DNA of 64,000 bases from Inquilinus sp. KBS0705 (GCA_005938025.2 VCCI02000001.1:2170001-2234000), one strand, 5' to 3'. Positions 35,251-44,288 are shown, numbered from the stretch's first letter. Notes: a model not told the origin generated them from the letters alone. Program-made: numbers and translations.

Positions 35251-36090
35251 ATGTGTTATTACAACGGTCAACGAGTAACCAGAGCAGAGTATATCGAATT
35301 AAAAGGTCTGGCAAAGCCGGTGAGAAATTACCCATTTTTAAATGTCGGTGTACACAATGGATTCAATTATGCGCCATGTGCGATTTTAGTACCATCGGAG
35401 GACAATAAAGATTTCGATATTGTACAAGCCGAATGGGGCTATGTACCTGGTTTTGTAAAAACAAGAACCGAAGCGAATATTTTCCGGGCAAAATATACTA
35501 CGCTCAATTTCAAATCTGAAAACCTTTTTGTTAAGGAAGATGGTAAAAGATCTATGTGGGCAGATGCTGCTAAAAACCGTCGCTGCCTTGTGTTGTCAAC
35601 TGGAATAGTAGAATCAAGACACATTCCGAAGATCGGTAAGAAAGGTCAGGAACTAAAAGAAATGATTAAGTATCCTTATCAGGTTGGCTTGAAGGACCAG
35701 GAGTACTTTTACTTGCCAGGCCTGTACAATGAGTGGCTCAATCCTGAAACAGGACAGTTTGTAAACACCGTTGCTTTTGGAATAACTGATTCCAATGCTG
35801 TAATGTCGCAAATACACAATTCAAAAAAAAGAATGCCATCAATTTTAACAGAGGATTTGGCCTGGGAATGGCTCATGGAAAAACCAACCGAAGAACGTCT
35901 TTCACAAATAGCCCGCACGCAGATTCCATCAAGATTGCTTGAATTTTGCACCGTCGACCGTAACTATCGTACAACACTCGAAGCTACTCCATTAGAATAT
36001 CCTGAATTGGCCGCGATAGATACAACTTTTGTAGATACCGAGGAATTACAATTTAATCATTGGCAAGAATTGCAAACTGTTAAAGCTTAA
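35251..36090 (+). CDS. SRAP domain protein (YedK/HMCES-like)
   Basis: 279 residues from the ATG at 35251. The frame extends to 35215, but the family requires Cys at position 2 after Met removal ('MCYYNGQRV'). Further hallmarks: 'QAEWGYVPGFV', 'GIVESRHIP' with E121, and 'QIHNSKKRMPSIL' with H189. SRAP proteins form a covalent thiazolidine crosslink through Cys2 to abasic sites in single-stranded DNA and so protect them. On an ICE this could protect the transferred strand (inference). It overlaps the next gene by one base (TAATG). Confidence 0.93.
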   Translation: MCYYNGQRVTRAEYIELKGLAKPVRNYPFLNVGVHNGFNYAPCAILVPSEDNKDFDIVQAEWGYVPGFVKTRTEANIFRAKYTTLNFKSENLFVKEDGKRSMWADAAKNRRCLVLSTGIVESRHIPKIGKKGQELKEMIKYPYQVGLKDQEYFYLPGLYNEWLNPETGQFVNTVAFGITDSNAVMSQIHNSKKRMPSILTEDLAWEWLMEKPTEERLSQIARTQIPSRLLEFCTVDRNYRTTLEATPLEYPELAAIDTTFVDTEELQFNHWQELQTVKA

Positions 36091-36599
36091 TGCAAGAATG
36101 TTTTCAGATCGGCGAACACTATTGGCGGCCATGTGCGGAAATAATGACTATTCCGGACGGCAGGATATACTATATTCCAGTTTTCGATCACCTTCATTCA
36201 GATAAGCAATTTGATTTTCCCGACGAACATTATCATATTGATGGCAGGTTTGAAATGGAGCCACGGATGAAACAGCAATTCAATTGTTGGGACGGTCACA
36301 CAGCCGCTGTTATTGTTCCTGAAAGTTCTGCTACTTATAGCTTTCTATCTATTTCGCAGACCAAAGTTAGATGTGAACGATTAAACACAGGCCTGCGCAT
36401 ACCTGAACATCCGAATGAAAGGCAGGTTCCAAAAGTTGAAAAATATAAAAACTGGTACAAGTCATTCGTAGGCATGAAATGCGAAGGCAAAATTTGCCCG
36501 CATTTTGGCACTACAATGTTAGAAAAGGATGGTCTATTAGTTTGTCCAATGCACAACTTAACAGCTGATGCAAAAACGCTTAGGATAGTTGAAGTATAA
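36090..36599 (+). CDS. Protein with C-terminal Rieske-like Cys/His motif
   Basis: 169 residues. The C-terminus holds C136-P-H138-F-G, 13 residues, then C152-P-M-H155, which matches the CxH...CxxH pattern of Rieske [2Fe-2S] sites, with the linker a little shorter than usual (usually ~15-17 between the pairs). N-terminal ~110 residues are unrecognised and include more His and Cys. It is coupled to the SRAP gene by a 1-bp overlap. Zinc binding instead of [2Fe-2S] is an alternative reading. Function is unknown. Confidence 0.6.
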   Translation: MQECFQIGEHYWRPCAEIMTIPDGRIYYIPVFDHLHSDKQFDFPDEHYHIDGRFEMEPRMKQQFNCWDGHTAAVIVPESSATYSFLSISQTKVRCERLNTGLRIPEHPNERQVPKVEKYKNWYKSFVGMKCEGKICPHFGTTMLEKDGLLVCPMHNLTADAKTLRIVEV

Positions 36600-36605
36600 A
36601 TGTAA

Positions 36606-37076
36606 TCAATAAGCCTTTAAAAGTCTCCATTGATTTGGAGCAAACGCTACAGGCTTCTGTTCTTCGGATATTGCCCATAACTTTAATTCTTTTTCAAGAA
36701 AATCAACAAGTTTGCGCAATCCAACTTCGTGGTAGTTAAAAACACAGGTTATTCCATTTTCCTGTAACCATTCTTCCCAATATCCTTGTGAAGATAACGG
36801 ATGAATATAAACATCATCATCCCATTCATTATTGAATCCGAATACGAAACCAGAAACTTCAGTTTTGGGGTCTGCATCTGACGGATCTTCTAACACGGTA
36901 GTTAATCGAAAATATAGTGCTGGATAGTGGCCGCCAGTTGTATATAGACACTCAACTGTTAATAATTTCCGGCTATTTAGTGCCAAAACGTTGTCGGTTA
37001 ACAGTTCTACTAATTTTATCCACTGTTCATCGTTAATATTAATCAAAGGATTGCGTGTGGTGGTTATCGTTTCCAT
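36606..37076 (-). CDS. Conserved hypothetical ICE protein
   Basis: 156 residues, soluble and acidic. 'NEWDDDVYIHPLSSQGYWEEWLQENGITCVFNYHEVGLRKLVDFLEKELKLWAI' is distinctive, but I do not recognise the family. It is convergent with the Rieske-like gene, separated by 6 bp, and lies just past the terminator of the tra operon. Confidence 0.7.
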   Translation of the reverse strand: METITTTRNPLININDEQWIKLVELLTDNVLALNSRKLLTVECLYTTGGHYPALYFRLTTVLEDPSDADPKTEVSGFVFGFNNEWDDDVYIHPLSSQGYWEEWLQENGITCVFNYHEVGLRKLVDFLEKELKLWAISEEQKPVAFAPNQWRLLKAY

Positions 37077-37091
37077 AACTTGATTTTTAAA

Positions 37092-37120
37092 AGAAACAGG
37101 TCATTAACCGACCTGTTTCT
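37092..37120 (-). terminator. Terminator at the end of the tra region
   Basis: AGAAACAGGTC/GACCTGTTTCT is a perfect 11-bp stem with a 7-nt loop. On the minus strand it is followed by a T/A-rich stretch. It lies 12 bp past the stop of the 256-residue gene. Confidence 0.75.
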
Positions 37121-37131
37121 GCATAATTAAA

Positions 37132-37902
37132 TTAAACGTGTACTTTGGCTTTACGCGACTGCTTTTTTGCGGGAGCATCCTCCTTTTGCTGCTCGCGTTG
37201 TTTTAAGTTCCTTACCGGCTTTTGTTCGGTGTGTAGTAATTCTTCCCGTTTTATTTTCTTCATCTGATGATCGTAAAGGTCAACGGTCTTAAACTGCGGG
37301 TTAGCGGCGATAAAATATTTCTTATCGCCATCCTCGGCACCTACGGTAATTTGCTGGGCGTTACCCTTTTTTAAAGAATACAAAAGTTCGTCTTTAGCTT
37401 TTGCGTCATCCAGTTCCTTAATACCCTTACCGGCAATTACTTTTTCAAGATCGTAGCCGTAGTTTTCATGGTAATGTTTTATTTTTTTATTACCGTTATC
37501 GGTCAGATTTTTATCATCCAACGTTAACCAGGCCTGATATTTTTGCCCTTCCAGATTGTAAAGCTGTTTGTGAACAGCACGGCCCTCCATCAGATTGAAG
37601 GCTTCTTTGGCAGTAATGCCGCTGCCTTTATTGATGAAGAACGATTGATTAATATCCTTTGCAGGATCATCTTTGTGACTGATGGTTGCATCATACTTAT
37701 TGAAAAAGTACATATCCTTGTTATCACCTGCTTTGAAATGCAGGGTATAATCAACCGTTTTTTGGTTGAACTCATGTTGTAAGCCTAACTTAAATTCAGG
37801 CGTCTTAGCAGCCATTTCCTTATCCAGTTCAGCATTTAACTTATCGCCAAAACCCAGGTTAAGCAGGCTCTTTTTTAGAAATTCAGCATTTTGAGTATTC
37901 AT
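37132..37902 (-). CDS. Conserved hypothetical ICE protein (tra operon end)
   Basis: 256 residues, highly charged and soluble. 'LNLGFGDKLNAELDKEMAAKTPEFKLGLQHEF' near the N-terminus and 'KIKHYHENYGYDLEKVIAGKGIKELDDAKAKDELLYSLKKGN' in the middle; the tail is basic ('PAKKQSRKAKVHV'). It has the flavour of DUF3945/DUF4099-type proteins of Bacteroidota ICEs, but I cannot assign it firmly. It follows traN by 33 bp and ends at a terminator. Confidence 0.75.
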   Translation of the reverse strand: MNTQNAEFLKKSLLNLGFGDKLNAELDKEMAAKTPEFKLGLQHEFNQKTVDYTLHFKAGDNKDMYFFNKYDATISHKDDPAKDINQSFFINKGSGITAKEAFNLMEGRAVHKQLYNLEGQKYQAWLTLDDKNLTDNGNKKIKHYHENYGYDLEKVIAGKGIKELDDAKAKDELLYSLKKGNAQQITVGAEDGDKKYFIAANPQFKTVDLYDHQMKKIKREELLHTEQKPVRNLKQREQQKEDAPAKKQSRKAKVHV

Positions 37903-37935
37903 AACTTAATGATTAAAAATGAAATAAATGGTTAA

Positions 37936-38769
37936 TTAAAGTGTATTAGCAGCTACTAAAGTATTTCCCGGTTGCTGCCTTGCCGGGGCAATTGTTTTTA
38001 AATCGTCGAGATCCTTTTGTTTAATTTGCAGGTACAAATGGCGGTTGCCATTCCGCTCGTATAATTCAACGTTAAGCGCCTGGTCTTCAGAAAGTGAAAA
38101 ACGGTGAAAACCAAAAACCTTGGCAATCTCTTGTTTATGAGTGATCGAGGTTTTTTTATGTAATGTCGTAATTAACGGCACTATCTCCTGCTCGTGCGTA
38201 GCCATTCTTGCTACTGTTTTCAAATCCCTGATATAAAAGCGGACAAAATCAATTTCATAAGGAAGATTGGATTTATTACGAATATCCAACCTAAAGAAAA
38301 CCCGGTTACCCGCAAGGGATAGCTTATCAATCCAGGCTTTTACTCCTCCGGTTTTTTCATGGTCTACCACGTCTTTGCGTTTACCTTCGGCTAATTGGGT
38401 AACAACTGCGTTGTAATTATAATCACCAGTTTTAATGACCCTAACTGTCATCGGCGCTGCTCCGTCAATGTCAATCCGTCTTCCGGCCCGCCCGTAGGAA
38501 TATTCGACAGGAATATGATAGATTTTTGCAGTACTAACATCCTGCACGTTAATGCGCCTGGGCGCAAAATCCGCATCAAGTGCTTTAATGGTAATCAGTG
38601 CATCTTCTTTTTGAATTACATTGAAACCAGGTGTTGATTTGCTGATAATCTTAACCGCCGATTTAAAAAATAAAGCTGTGGTTTTATCACGGCTTACGTA
38701 GGCGGTATCTTGAGCGTAAGAAACTGTTCCCCAGGCACCAAGAATGAAAATAATGAATGATTTTTTCAT
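37936..38769 (-). CDS. traN: Conjugative transposon protein TraN (VirB9-like)
   Basis: 277 residues from the ATG at 38769, where the signal peptide 'MKKSFIIFILGAWGTVSYAQ' begins; the extension to 38790 would overlap traM. The mature part ('TTALFFKSAVKIISKSTPGFNVIQKEDALITIKALDADFAPRRINV', 'LPYEIDFVRFYIRD') matches TraN/DUF4138, a periplasmic channel component. It follows traM by 10 bp. Confidence 0.9.
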   Translation of the reverse strand: MKKSFIIFILGAWGTVSYAQDTAYVSRDKTTALFFKSAVKIISKSTPGFNVIQKEDALITIKALDADFAPRRINVQDVSTAKIYHIPVEYSYGRAGRRIDIDGAAPMTVRVIKTGDYNYNAVVTQLAEGKRKDVVDHEKTGGVKAWIDKLSLAGNRVFFRLDIRNKSNLPYEIDFVRFYIRDLKTVARMATHEQEIVPLITTLHKKTSITHKQEIAKVFGFHRFSLSEDQALNVELYERNGNRHLYLQIKQKDLDDLKTIAPARQQPGNTLVAANTL

Positions 38770-38779
38770 GGCTTTTTGT

Positions 38780-40063
38780 TTAATTATCACGGTCGTTACT
38801 GTCCTTTAAAAGAACTTCGTAACCGGCCTTCACTTTAACTTTAATTTGCTTTACCTTATGGTTGAATAAGCCTTTTGCGGCTTCAACTCCTGCACTGGCG
38901 GCCTGCGTACCAACAGACTGATCCATTGACATGATTTGCATGGACTGCACGGCATCGCCAACACCATTTTTTGCAGCATCCCTTCCAATTGAACCGGGAA
39001 CATATAAGCCTTCCATACCGTCCAGGTCATAAACTGCGAGTGCTACTGGTAGTATGTTGTTGAGATAGCGAATGCTGGCTATTTTGATTTCTAACCGCTC
39101 ATTGTTCAACGAACAAGTGCCGTAAACAAAGCTGCCTTTTGGTATCATTTTGCCGTTTATATAGATGCCATCCAGCAACCTTAGTTTAATAACTGCACCA
39201 CTAACAAGCGTTTGGTCTTCATGCACAACTGCCTGAATGGTATTGCCTGCTGTTTCGGCAGTACTTGCAGAGCGGCGTTTTTTTGTTTTACTGCCGCCAT
39301 CGTAAGAAGTGTAACTAACCTGCATTCCTCCTGAAGTAGGATTTTCCTCGTCATCATCGTCTTTAGCGGCTGCTACAGCGTAAACCCTACCGTGATTTTT
39401 TAAAGATTGGTTTCGTAAACGGTTATTGGCATTGCCTGGGTTTTGTATGTCGTTGATTTGTTGCAACATTTGGGTGAGCTGCTTCATTTCAGGATCACTG
39501 CCTCCACCGTTGCCATTCATGGCTTTCATCATTAATTCAAGCCGTTTTACATCTGCGGCAGATTGCGGCGATGAGGCGCTCCCGCCGCCGTAGTTAGATT
39601 GCTCGGGCTGGTTGATCTGCTGATTAATAGCGGCAAGTTTGGCCTGAATTTTAGCTTCGTTCACATCAGCCACGGTAGGGCCACCTGTAAGGTTGGCGGT
39701 CGAACGTTGGGTAGCTGAATCAGTATGCCCGGCTTTAGCGGCATCCAGTCCCATTGATTTAACGAAACTTTCGCTAACCCCGCTGCTGGATGAACTTACG
39801 GAATCAGTTTTAACGGTTTGGTAAACGCCCATTTTGTCCTGAGCCTTTTGATCTTTAAACTGCGCCTGCGGCAGTGTAGCATTTAATCCCTGTGCATTGG
39901 AGTTTTCAAAAGCGGATGCGGATTGTCTACCGCCGCCTAACGCCCAGAATGCCATCGTTAAAAATGGGATGATAAGCAGGGGCATAACGATTAGAAATTT
40001 GCGCTCCTTCAGAAATTCAGGAGTATGCTGCGGCAATTGGCCGCTGTTTAATACTGCATTCAT
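38780..40063 (-). CDS. traM: Conjugative transposon protein TraM (VirB10-like)
   Basis: 427 residues. N-terminal cytoplasmic segment and one transmembrane helix ('FLIVMPLLIIPFLTMAFWALGG'), a long low-complexity region (~60-250, Gln/Ala/Ser-rich), then a conserved C-terminal domain ('VVHEDQTLVSGAVIKLRLLDGIYINGKMIPKGSFVYGTCSLNNERL') as in TraM. It spans the envelope in the secretion channel. Separated from traL by 3 bp and from traN by 10 bp. Confidence 0.92.
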   Translation of the reverse strand: MNAVLNSGQLPQHTPEFLKERKFLIVMPLLIIPFLTMAFWALGGGRQSASAFENSNAQGLNATLPQAQFKDQKAQDKMGVYQTVKTDSVSSSSSGVSESFVKSMGLDAAKAGHTDSATQRSTANLTGGPTVADVNEAKIQAKLAAINQQINQPEQSNYGGGSASSPQSAADVKRLELMMKAMNGNGGGSDPEMKQLTQMLQQINDIQNPGNANNRLRNQSLKNHGRVYAVAAAKDDDDEENPTSGGMQVSYTSYDGGSKTKKRRSASTAETAGNTIQAVVHEDQTLVSGAVIKLRLLDGIYINGKMIPKGSFVYGTCSLNNERLEIKIASIRYLNNILPVALAVYDLDGMEGLYVPGSIGRDAAKNGVGDAVQSMQIMSMDQSVGTQAASAGVEAAKGLFNHKVKQIKVKVKAGYEVLLKDSNDRDN

Positions 40064-40066
40064 GAT

Positions 40067-40396
40067 TTACTTTTTTTTAATTAATGAATCTGTAAATTGA
40101 CGTTTAATAAATCGGGGGGCGGGAAATTCTGATGCCTGCCCAATATGTGCAGACGTATAGTTTTGTGATAATTTGGGAATGGTATAAAAGCTGCAAAATG
40201 AACTGCTGATGAGTATAATGAACGTTAGCAGTCCGATTGCAATAGCAATCTGTTTTTTTTGACGAATAGAATAAGCATTAAACCACCTGTTAAGCCAGGC
40301 CGAAAAACGTTTTTGGAAATATATAATCTGTTTTGCCAGCGAAGCCGCAACCTTGTCGCTCAATTTTGCTGACGTTTTACTGTTTGATAAAATCAT
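40067..40396 (-). CDS. traL: Conjugal transfer protein TraL-like, small membrane protein
   Basis: 109 residues from the ATG at 40396; the extension to 40444 overlaps traK and was rejected. It has one central transmembrane helix ('IAIAIGLLTFIILISSSFCSF') after a basic N-terminus. It is assigned TraL from its position between traK and traM and its size and topology; sequence similarity cannot be judged by eye. Confidence 0.7.
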   Translation of the reverse strand: MILSNSKTSAKLSDKVAASLAKQIIYFQKRFSAWLNRWFNAYSIRQKKQIAIAIGLLTFIILISSSFCSFYTIPKLSQNYTSAHIGQASEFPAPRFIKRQFTDSLIKKK

Positions 40397-40401
40397 AGCA
40401 T

Positions 40402-41016
40402 TTAATGTTGAATGGTGGTGTCCCTGTTCGCTAAGGTTTCCCAATGCAGGATCAAAAACCCATGCGGGTTATTGTCTGACCTTGCTACATTACGCAAATA
40501 CCCCTGAGTGATCAGGCTGCGGTTCGCGGTGGAGGTTGAACGGATAAGCTTTTGTGTAGCGAAACATTTAAAATAGTAGGGATATTGGTTTATATCCAGT
40601 TGAATACTGTCCACTGTAACCTGCTGGCTGATATTGCCGGAAATTAGATTATTGTAGTAACTCTTTTCCTTCAAATCGTTATACTGATTTTTAGCGCTCT
40701 CATCTGCCAGGTATAGCGCTTTGCCGATATTGGCATCAATTACTTTTTCGTCTGGGTCAAGGGTGAAAAAATAGTGGTGGAACATCCTGATATGATCCCT
40801 TGCCTCAACCGGGATGTTGTCTTTTCGGTCTGCAGCAAAAGCTTCCAGCGCCTTGCCGTTCGCCAGAATATAAACATGATTATTTGCAATGTTTGCCGCC
40901 TGATAGCTTTTAAAAAGCGCAAAGCAGGAAATAAGCGTACATGCTGCAATGAGCATGTAACTAAACAGCTTAATATGCTTGAAAGCTGTGTCGATATTTT
41001 TGAGTTGTGAAAACAT
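40402..41016 (-). CDS. traK: Conjugative transposon protein TraK (VirB8-like)
   Basis: 204 residues, an N-terminal transmembrane helix ('LFSYMLIAACTLISCFALFKSY') and a periplasmic domain with 'RDHIRMFHHYFFTLDPDEKVIDANIGKALYLADESAKNQYNDLKEKSYYNNLISGNI', the TraK hallmark. It nucleates the channel together with TraM and TraN. It follows traJ by 23 bp. Confidence 0.92.
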   Translation of the reverse strand: MFSQLKNIDTAFKHIKLFSYMLIAACTLISCFALFKSYQAANIANNHVYILANGKALEAFAADRKDNIPVEARDHIRMFHHYFFTLDPDEKVIDANIGKALYLADESAKNQYNDLKEKSYYNNLISGNISQQVTVDSIQLDINQYPYYFKCFATQKLIRSTSTANRSLITQGYLRNVARSDNNPHGFLILHWETLANRDTTIQH

Positions 41017-41039
41017 AAAAGAGATTTTAAGGTGGATAA

Positions 41040-42257
41040 TTAAGCTTTTTGAGGATTTATTTTGGAAGCCTGCTGGCTGTTTGCTCCTTGTTGTTTATCC
41101 TGAAAATAGGGTTTGGAGACTGCGCTGTCTGACATGCTTGCGCTGGTATTTGAACGTTGATTGCCGAAAGCATCTGATGATATGCTGCTGCCGGAACTGC
41201 CTGCGCTCATTACTGATTGGCTGGTATTACTGACAATACTATTCACCTTTTGAAGTAAGCCATTGCCGCCGCCTGCGTTTACAATATAATTGGCTACGCT
41301 CGGTACAGTGAAGTAACCGATAATGCCGATAATTAAAAAAATGAGGTATGCAGTATCTGTTGAACTAAAGAATGTATCACCCGCGTTTTGAACCTGGTTA
41401 ATGTCAAGTTTCAGCATATTTTCCTGTACCTTACCGATGATAGCACCGAAGATATTTGCTACCGGCAACCATAGAAACACATTGATATATTTAGCAAGCC
41501 ATACCGTTAAGGTATGCTGAAACCCATCGAAAACAGCCAACCCAAATACGATAGGCCCCAAGATGGCAAGAATGATAAGGTAGAATGTTCGAATGGTATT
41601 GATACATAATGCCGCCGCTTCATATAAAACCTGCAACACTTCGGACATCCATTGCTTAACTGAATTGCGGAAATTATAAGAAGCCTTAGACATAGCAAAC
41701 TTCATATCGTTACCTACGCTGGCAAGCATTCCTTCATTTGCACCTGTTGGATCGTCGGGATGAGTGTATTTATACCATTTATCGCGGTCGCCATCGCCGT
41801 CGGAGCCAACATACATTTGCCAGGTGTCCGTTTTTTCTACCGCCGCTTCTTTTGCTTTTAACAAGGTTGCAATAGCGGCATCCGAATTTTGCACCATTCC
41901 ACCCGTGGCACTTACTGTAGGTGACATAATTCCGTTAATAATGGCTATAACTGTAGGAAATAAAAGAATTGCTAAACCCAGTGCAAAGGGGCGCATCAGG
42001 GGATAAAAATCAATCGGCTCTGCGCTGGCTATTTGTCGCCAAACACGGCTTCCTATATAAAAAAGTGCGCCAAACCCAGCTATCGCCCGACCTACACCGA
42101 TCAACTGGCTGCACATCGGTAGCATATCATTATATACCCCGTTTAACGTGCCCTGCAAACCCTGAATATCAGTTGCAAGTCCGTCCGCTTTGGAAAATAA
42201 AGGAAAAGCTATCCCCGTTACCGCAAGAAATGCGGTTAAATAAATCGTCTTTTTCAT
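41040..42257 (-). CDS. traJ: Conjugative transposon protein TraJ (VirB6-like)
   Basis: 405 residues, signal sequence plus about 6-7 transmembrane helices. 'MLPMCSQLIGVGRAIAGFGALFYIGSRVWRQIASAEPIDFYPLMRPFALGLAILLFPTVI' is characteristic of TraJ. The C-terminal ~60 residues are Ser/Gln-rich and probably disordered. It is the polytopic inner-membrane channel component. It follows the 215-residue gene by 10 bp. Confidence 0.92.
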   Translation of the reverse strand: MKKTIYLTAFLAVTGIAFPLFSKADGLATDIQGLQGTLNGVYNDMLPMCSQLIGVGRAIAGFGALFYIGSRVWRQIASAEPIDFYPLMRPFALGLAILLFPTVIAIINGIMSPTVSATGGMVQNSDAAIATLLKAKEAAVEKTDTWQMYVGSDGDGDRDKWYKYTHPDDPTGANEGMLASVGNDMKFAMSKASYNFRNSVKQWMSEVLQVLYEAAALCINTIRTFYLIILAILGPIVFGLAVFDGFQHTLTVWLAKYINVFLWLPVANIFGAIIGKVQENMLKLDINQVQNAGDTFFSSTDTAYLIFLIIGIIGYFTVPSVANYIVNAGGGNGLLQKVNSIVSNTSQSVMSAGSSGSSISSDAFGNQRSNTSASMSDSAVSKPYFQDKQQGANSQQASKINPQKA

Positions 42258-42267
42258 AAAATTGGGA

Positions 42268-42915
42268 TTAGTTGTTTATACCATAAAGCTGTTTCATCGT
42301 TCGGGTGTCGCCTACATCCTTGCTGCGCTGAATATTCAGTAAAACCCCTTGCCGATTAAAATGCCGGAGAAATTGCAGCTTATCAGAACTACTGGCGTAG
42401 ATCCGGTCAATGGCCCTCATTCGCTCATCATCCGACATGCGCAGTTTACCTGCTGTGAGTACATTAGTTAAGTCGTCGAGATTTTGAAGGCTTTGGTTGA
42501 CAAGCTGTGTATATACGCTACTCATGTAATTTAACTCACTTACACTAAATGAGCCGCTTTGCTGAAATTGCTTGTAGGCACTTTTATACTCACTTATCAA
42601 GCTAACTTGTTGCGTGATGATTTCGGCTACTCTGCCATAATTTTTTACAGTTGGATTTATTGACAGCAAACCATTGAGGTAAACACTATGCAGATCGAAA
42701 TTACCTTTGGACAATTGGGATATACTACCGTAGCCCTGCTGATAAATTTGATAGCCGGTTTTCATATCACTCAAAATGCCTTTCAGTTGGGTAAGTTTTT
42801 CAATATCCAAAATGAGCTGCTGCATTTCCTGAACCTGCGCTGAGGCAACCTTTGTCGAAACAAGGCAAAAGAAAAATACCAATATCACTGCGATATACTT
42901 GAAATGCTTTTTCAT
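42268..42915 (-). CDS. TraI-position secreted protein, paralogue 3 (VirB5-like)
   Basis: 215 residues. Signal peptide ends 'VASAQVQ'. The mature part is helical ('LILDIEKLTQLKGILSDMKTGYQIYQQGYGSIS') and contains 'YMSSVYTQLVNQSLQNLDDLTNVLTAGKLRMSDDERMRAIDRIY', ending 'MKQLYGINN'. It is the third of three tandem paralogues (also 42926 and 43605) that share the 'L.MSD.ERL..I' segment and the '.YGI' end. TraI in CTnDOT occupies this place; a VirB5-like role is inferred. Confidence 0.75.
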   Translation of the reverse strand: MKKHFKYIAVILVFFFCLVSTKVASAQVQEMQQLILDIEKLTQLKGILSDMKTGYQIYQQGYGSISQLSKGNFDLHSVYLNGLLSINPTVKNYGRVAEIITQQVSLISEYKSAYKQFQQSGSFSVSELNYMSSVYTQLVNQSLQNLDDLTNVLTAGKLRMSDDERMRAIDRIYASSSDKLQFLRHFNRQGVLLNIQRSKDVGDTRTMKQLYGINN

Positions 42916-42925
42916 AATTTATTTG

Positions 42926-43618
42926 TTATTGAATCCCGTAAATTTTCTTTTCGGAAATTACATTGTTGTTTTCCTGTGAGCGTTGCACGGCATATACTTT
43001 AACCTGGTCTGCAAATGCCGAAGCAAAACGGTAATTATTTTGCATTGAAGAATGAATTACCCCAATATGTTTAAGCCGTTCTTCATCACTCATCTTTAGT
43101 TTGCTGTCCGTTACTACATTTTGTAATTCGGTAATTTGCTGGTCGCAGTCTTTGAATAAAGCAGCTTTGACCTGTATGATATATTTCCTTTCGCCGTCAT
43201 TAAGATTGGCGGTTTTGTCCAGCATATTCATACGTGCAAGAATATCCTTCTGCCATTGTAGTATATCGCTAACCTGTTTGTTATTCTTCACTACCGGGCT
43301 AACATTATTCAGGTTGCTATAGTAGGTAGTATGTAAACCGTTCTCTGATTTAAGGGAGCCGGTTATTGAACCCAGCCCGTTGTGAGCTATATTGTTACCT
43401 GCTTTATAATAAGCTTCATAAACCTGCAAGGCCGCAATTTGCTGTAAAAGGTATTTCTTTTGGGTGCTTTTCTGTTGGAACCACTCCGCAAAAGTTTGTG
43501 CTCTTGCTGTAGTAGCCAATGCAGATGCGGCAACCGTCATTACTGTGAAAGCCAGTAACTTCTTGCTTTTACGCCTGATCTCGTCTGCCCGCATTTTTAT
43601 TTGATTAATTGATTCCAT
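42926..43618 (-). CDS. TraI-position secreted protein, paralogue 2
   Basis: 230 residues from the ATG at 43618; 43645 and 43594 are other possible starts. Signal-like segment 'LLAFTVMTVAASALATTARAQ'. It has the same organisation as its neighbours ('LLQQIAALQVYEAYYKAGNNIAHNGLGSI', 'KLKMSDEERLKHIGVIHSSM'), ending 'SEKKIYGIQ'. The chosen start overlaps the end of paralogue 1 by 14 bp. Probable periplasmic or secreted part of the conjugation channel. Confidence 0.72.
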   Translation of the reverse strand: MESINQIKMRADEIRRKSKKLLAFTVMTVAASALATTARAQTFAEWFQQKSTQKKYLLQQIAALQVYEAYYKAGNNIAHNGLGSITGSLKSENGLHTTYYSNLNNVSPVVKNNKQVSDILQWQKDILARMNMLDKTANLNDGERKYIIQVKAALFKDCDQQITELQNVVTDSKLKMSDEERLKHIGVIHSSMQNNYRFASAFADQVKVYAVQRSQENNNVISEKKIYGIQ

Positions 43619-44288
43619 AAAGCTTTTTAATTGACTGTGTATCACTAAAATCTTTACTGCGTTGCAGGCTTAATTGAATACCCTGATTATTGAATTGATG
43701 TAAGTCGTTATAATTTTCATCCAAATGATCGCTGGCCTTATTAATTAATTCCAGACGTTGTTCATCTGTCATTTGCGTTTTAGCAGGGCTAACAACAAGC
43801 ATGATCTCATCTAAATTCTTAACGCTTGCATCCAATATCCCTGAATAAACCTGCTGCATATAGCTTAACTCCTGTGGGTTGAAATGACTATCCTGCCGAA
43901 ACAAACTCCAGGCTTGTTTATATTCACTTACTAAAGCCGCCTGTTTTAAGGTAATATCCTTTATGCGCTGATATTTTGATATGGTGGCTTTGATGTTCCC
44001 TAACTCCGTATAGTAATTGCTATACAACTGCTTCTGCTGTTCTGTCCAGCCCGAAATTTCAGTTAACCTGGTTTTTGACATTTGATTTTCAATAACCTTT
44101 TGAGCGTTCTGTAACCAAATTGTTTTATTCTGCATCCGCTGTACTTTAAGGTCTATAGCCTTAATTACTTTGGTAACTGTAAGCTTTATTACTTCGCCAA
44201 TCACAAATTGTGCTTTTGCCTTTTGCACGGGTATTACCAAAGCGATAAATACCATCAAAGACACCATTTTTATAGGTAAATTTTTCAT
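43605..44288 (-). CDS. TraI-position secreted protein, paralogue 1
   Basis: 227 residues. Signal peptide 'MVFIALVIPVQKAKAQ'. The body is helical with 'KTIWLQNAQKVIENQMSKTRLTEISGWTEQQKQLYSNYY', then 'YMQQVYSGILDASVKNLDEIMLVVSPAKTQMTDEQRLELINKASDHL', ending 'IKKLYGIN'. First of three paralogues in a row. The gap to the upstream lipoprotein gene is 59 bp. Confidence 0.75.
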   Translation of the reverse strand: MKNLPIKMVSLMVFIALVIPVQKAKAQFVIGEVIKLTVTKVIKAIDLKVQRMQNKTIWLQNAQKVIENQMSKTRLTEISGWTEQQKQLYSNYYTELGNIKATISKYQRIKDITLKQAALVSEYKQAWSLFRQDSHFNPQELSYMQQVYSGILDASVKNLDEIMLVVSPAKTQMTDEQRLELINKASDHLDENYNDLHQFNNQGIQLSLQRSKDFSDTQSIKKLYGIN

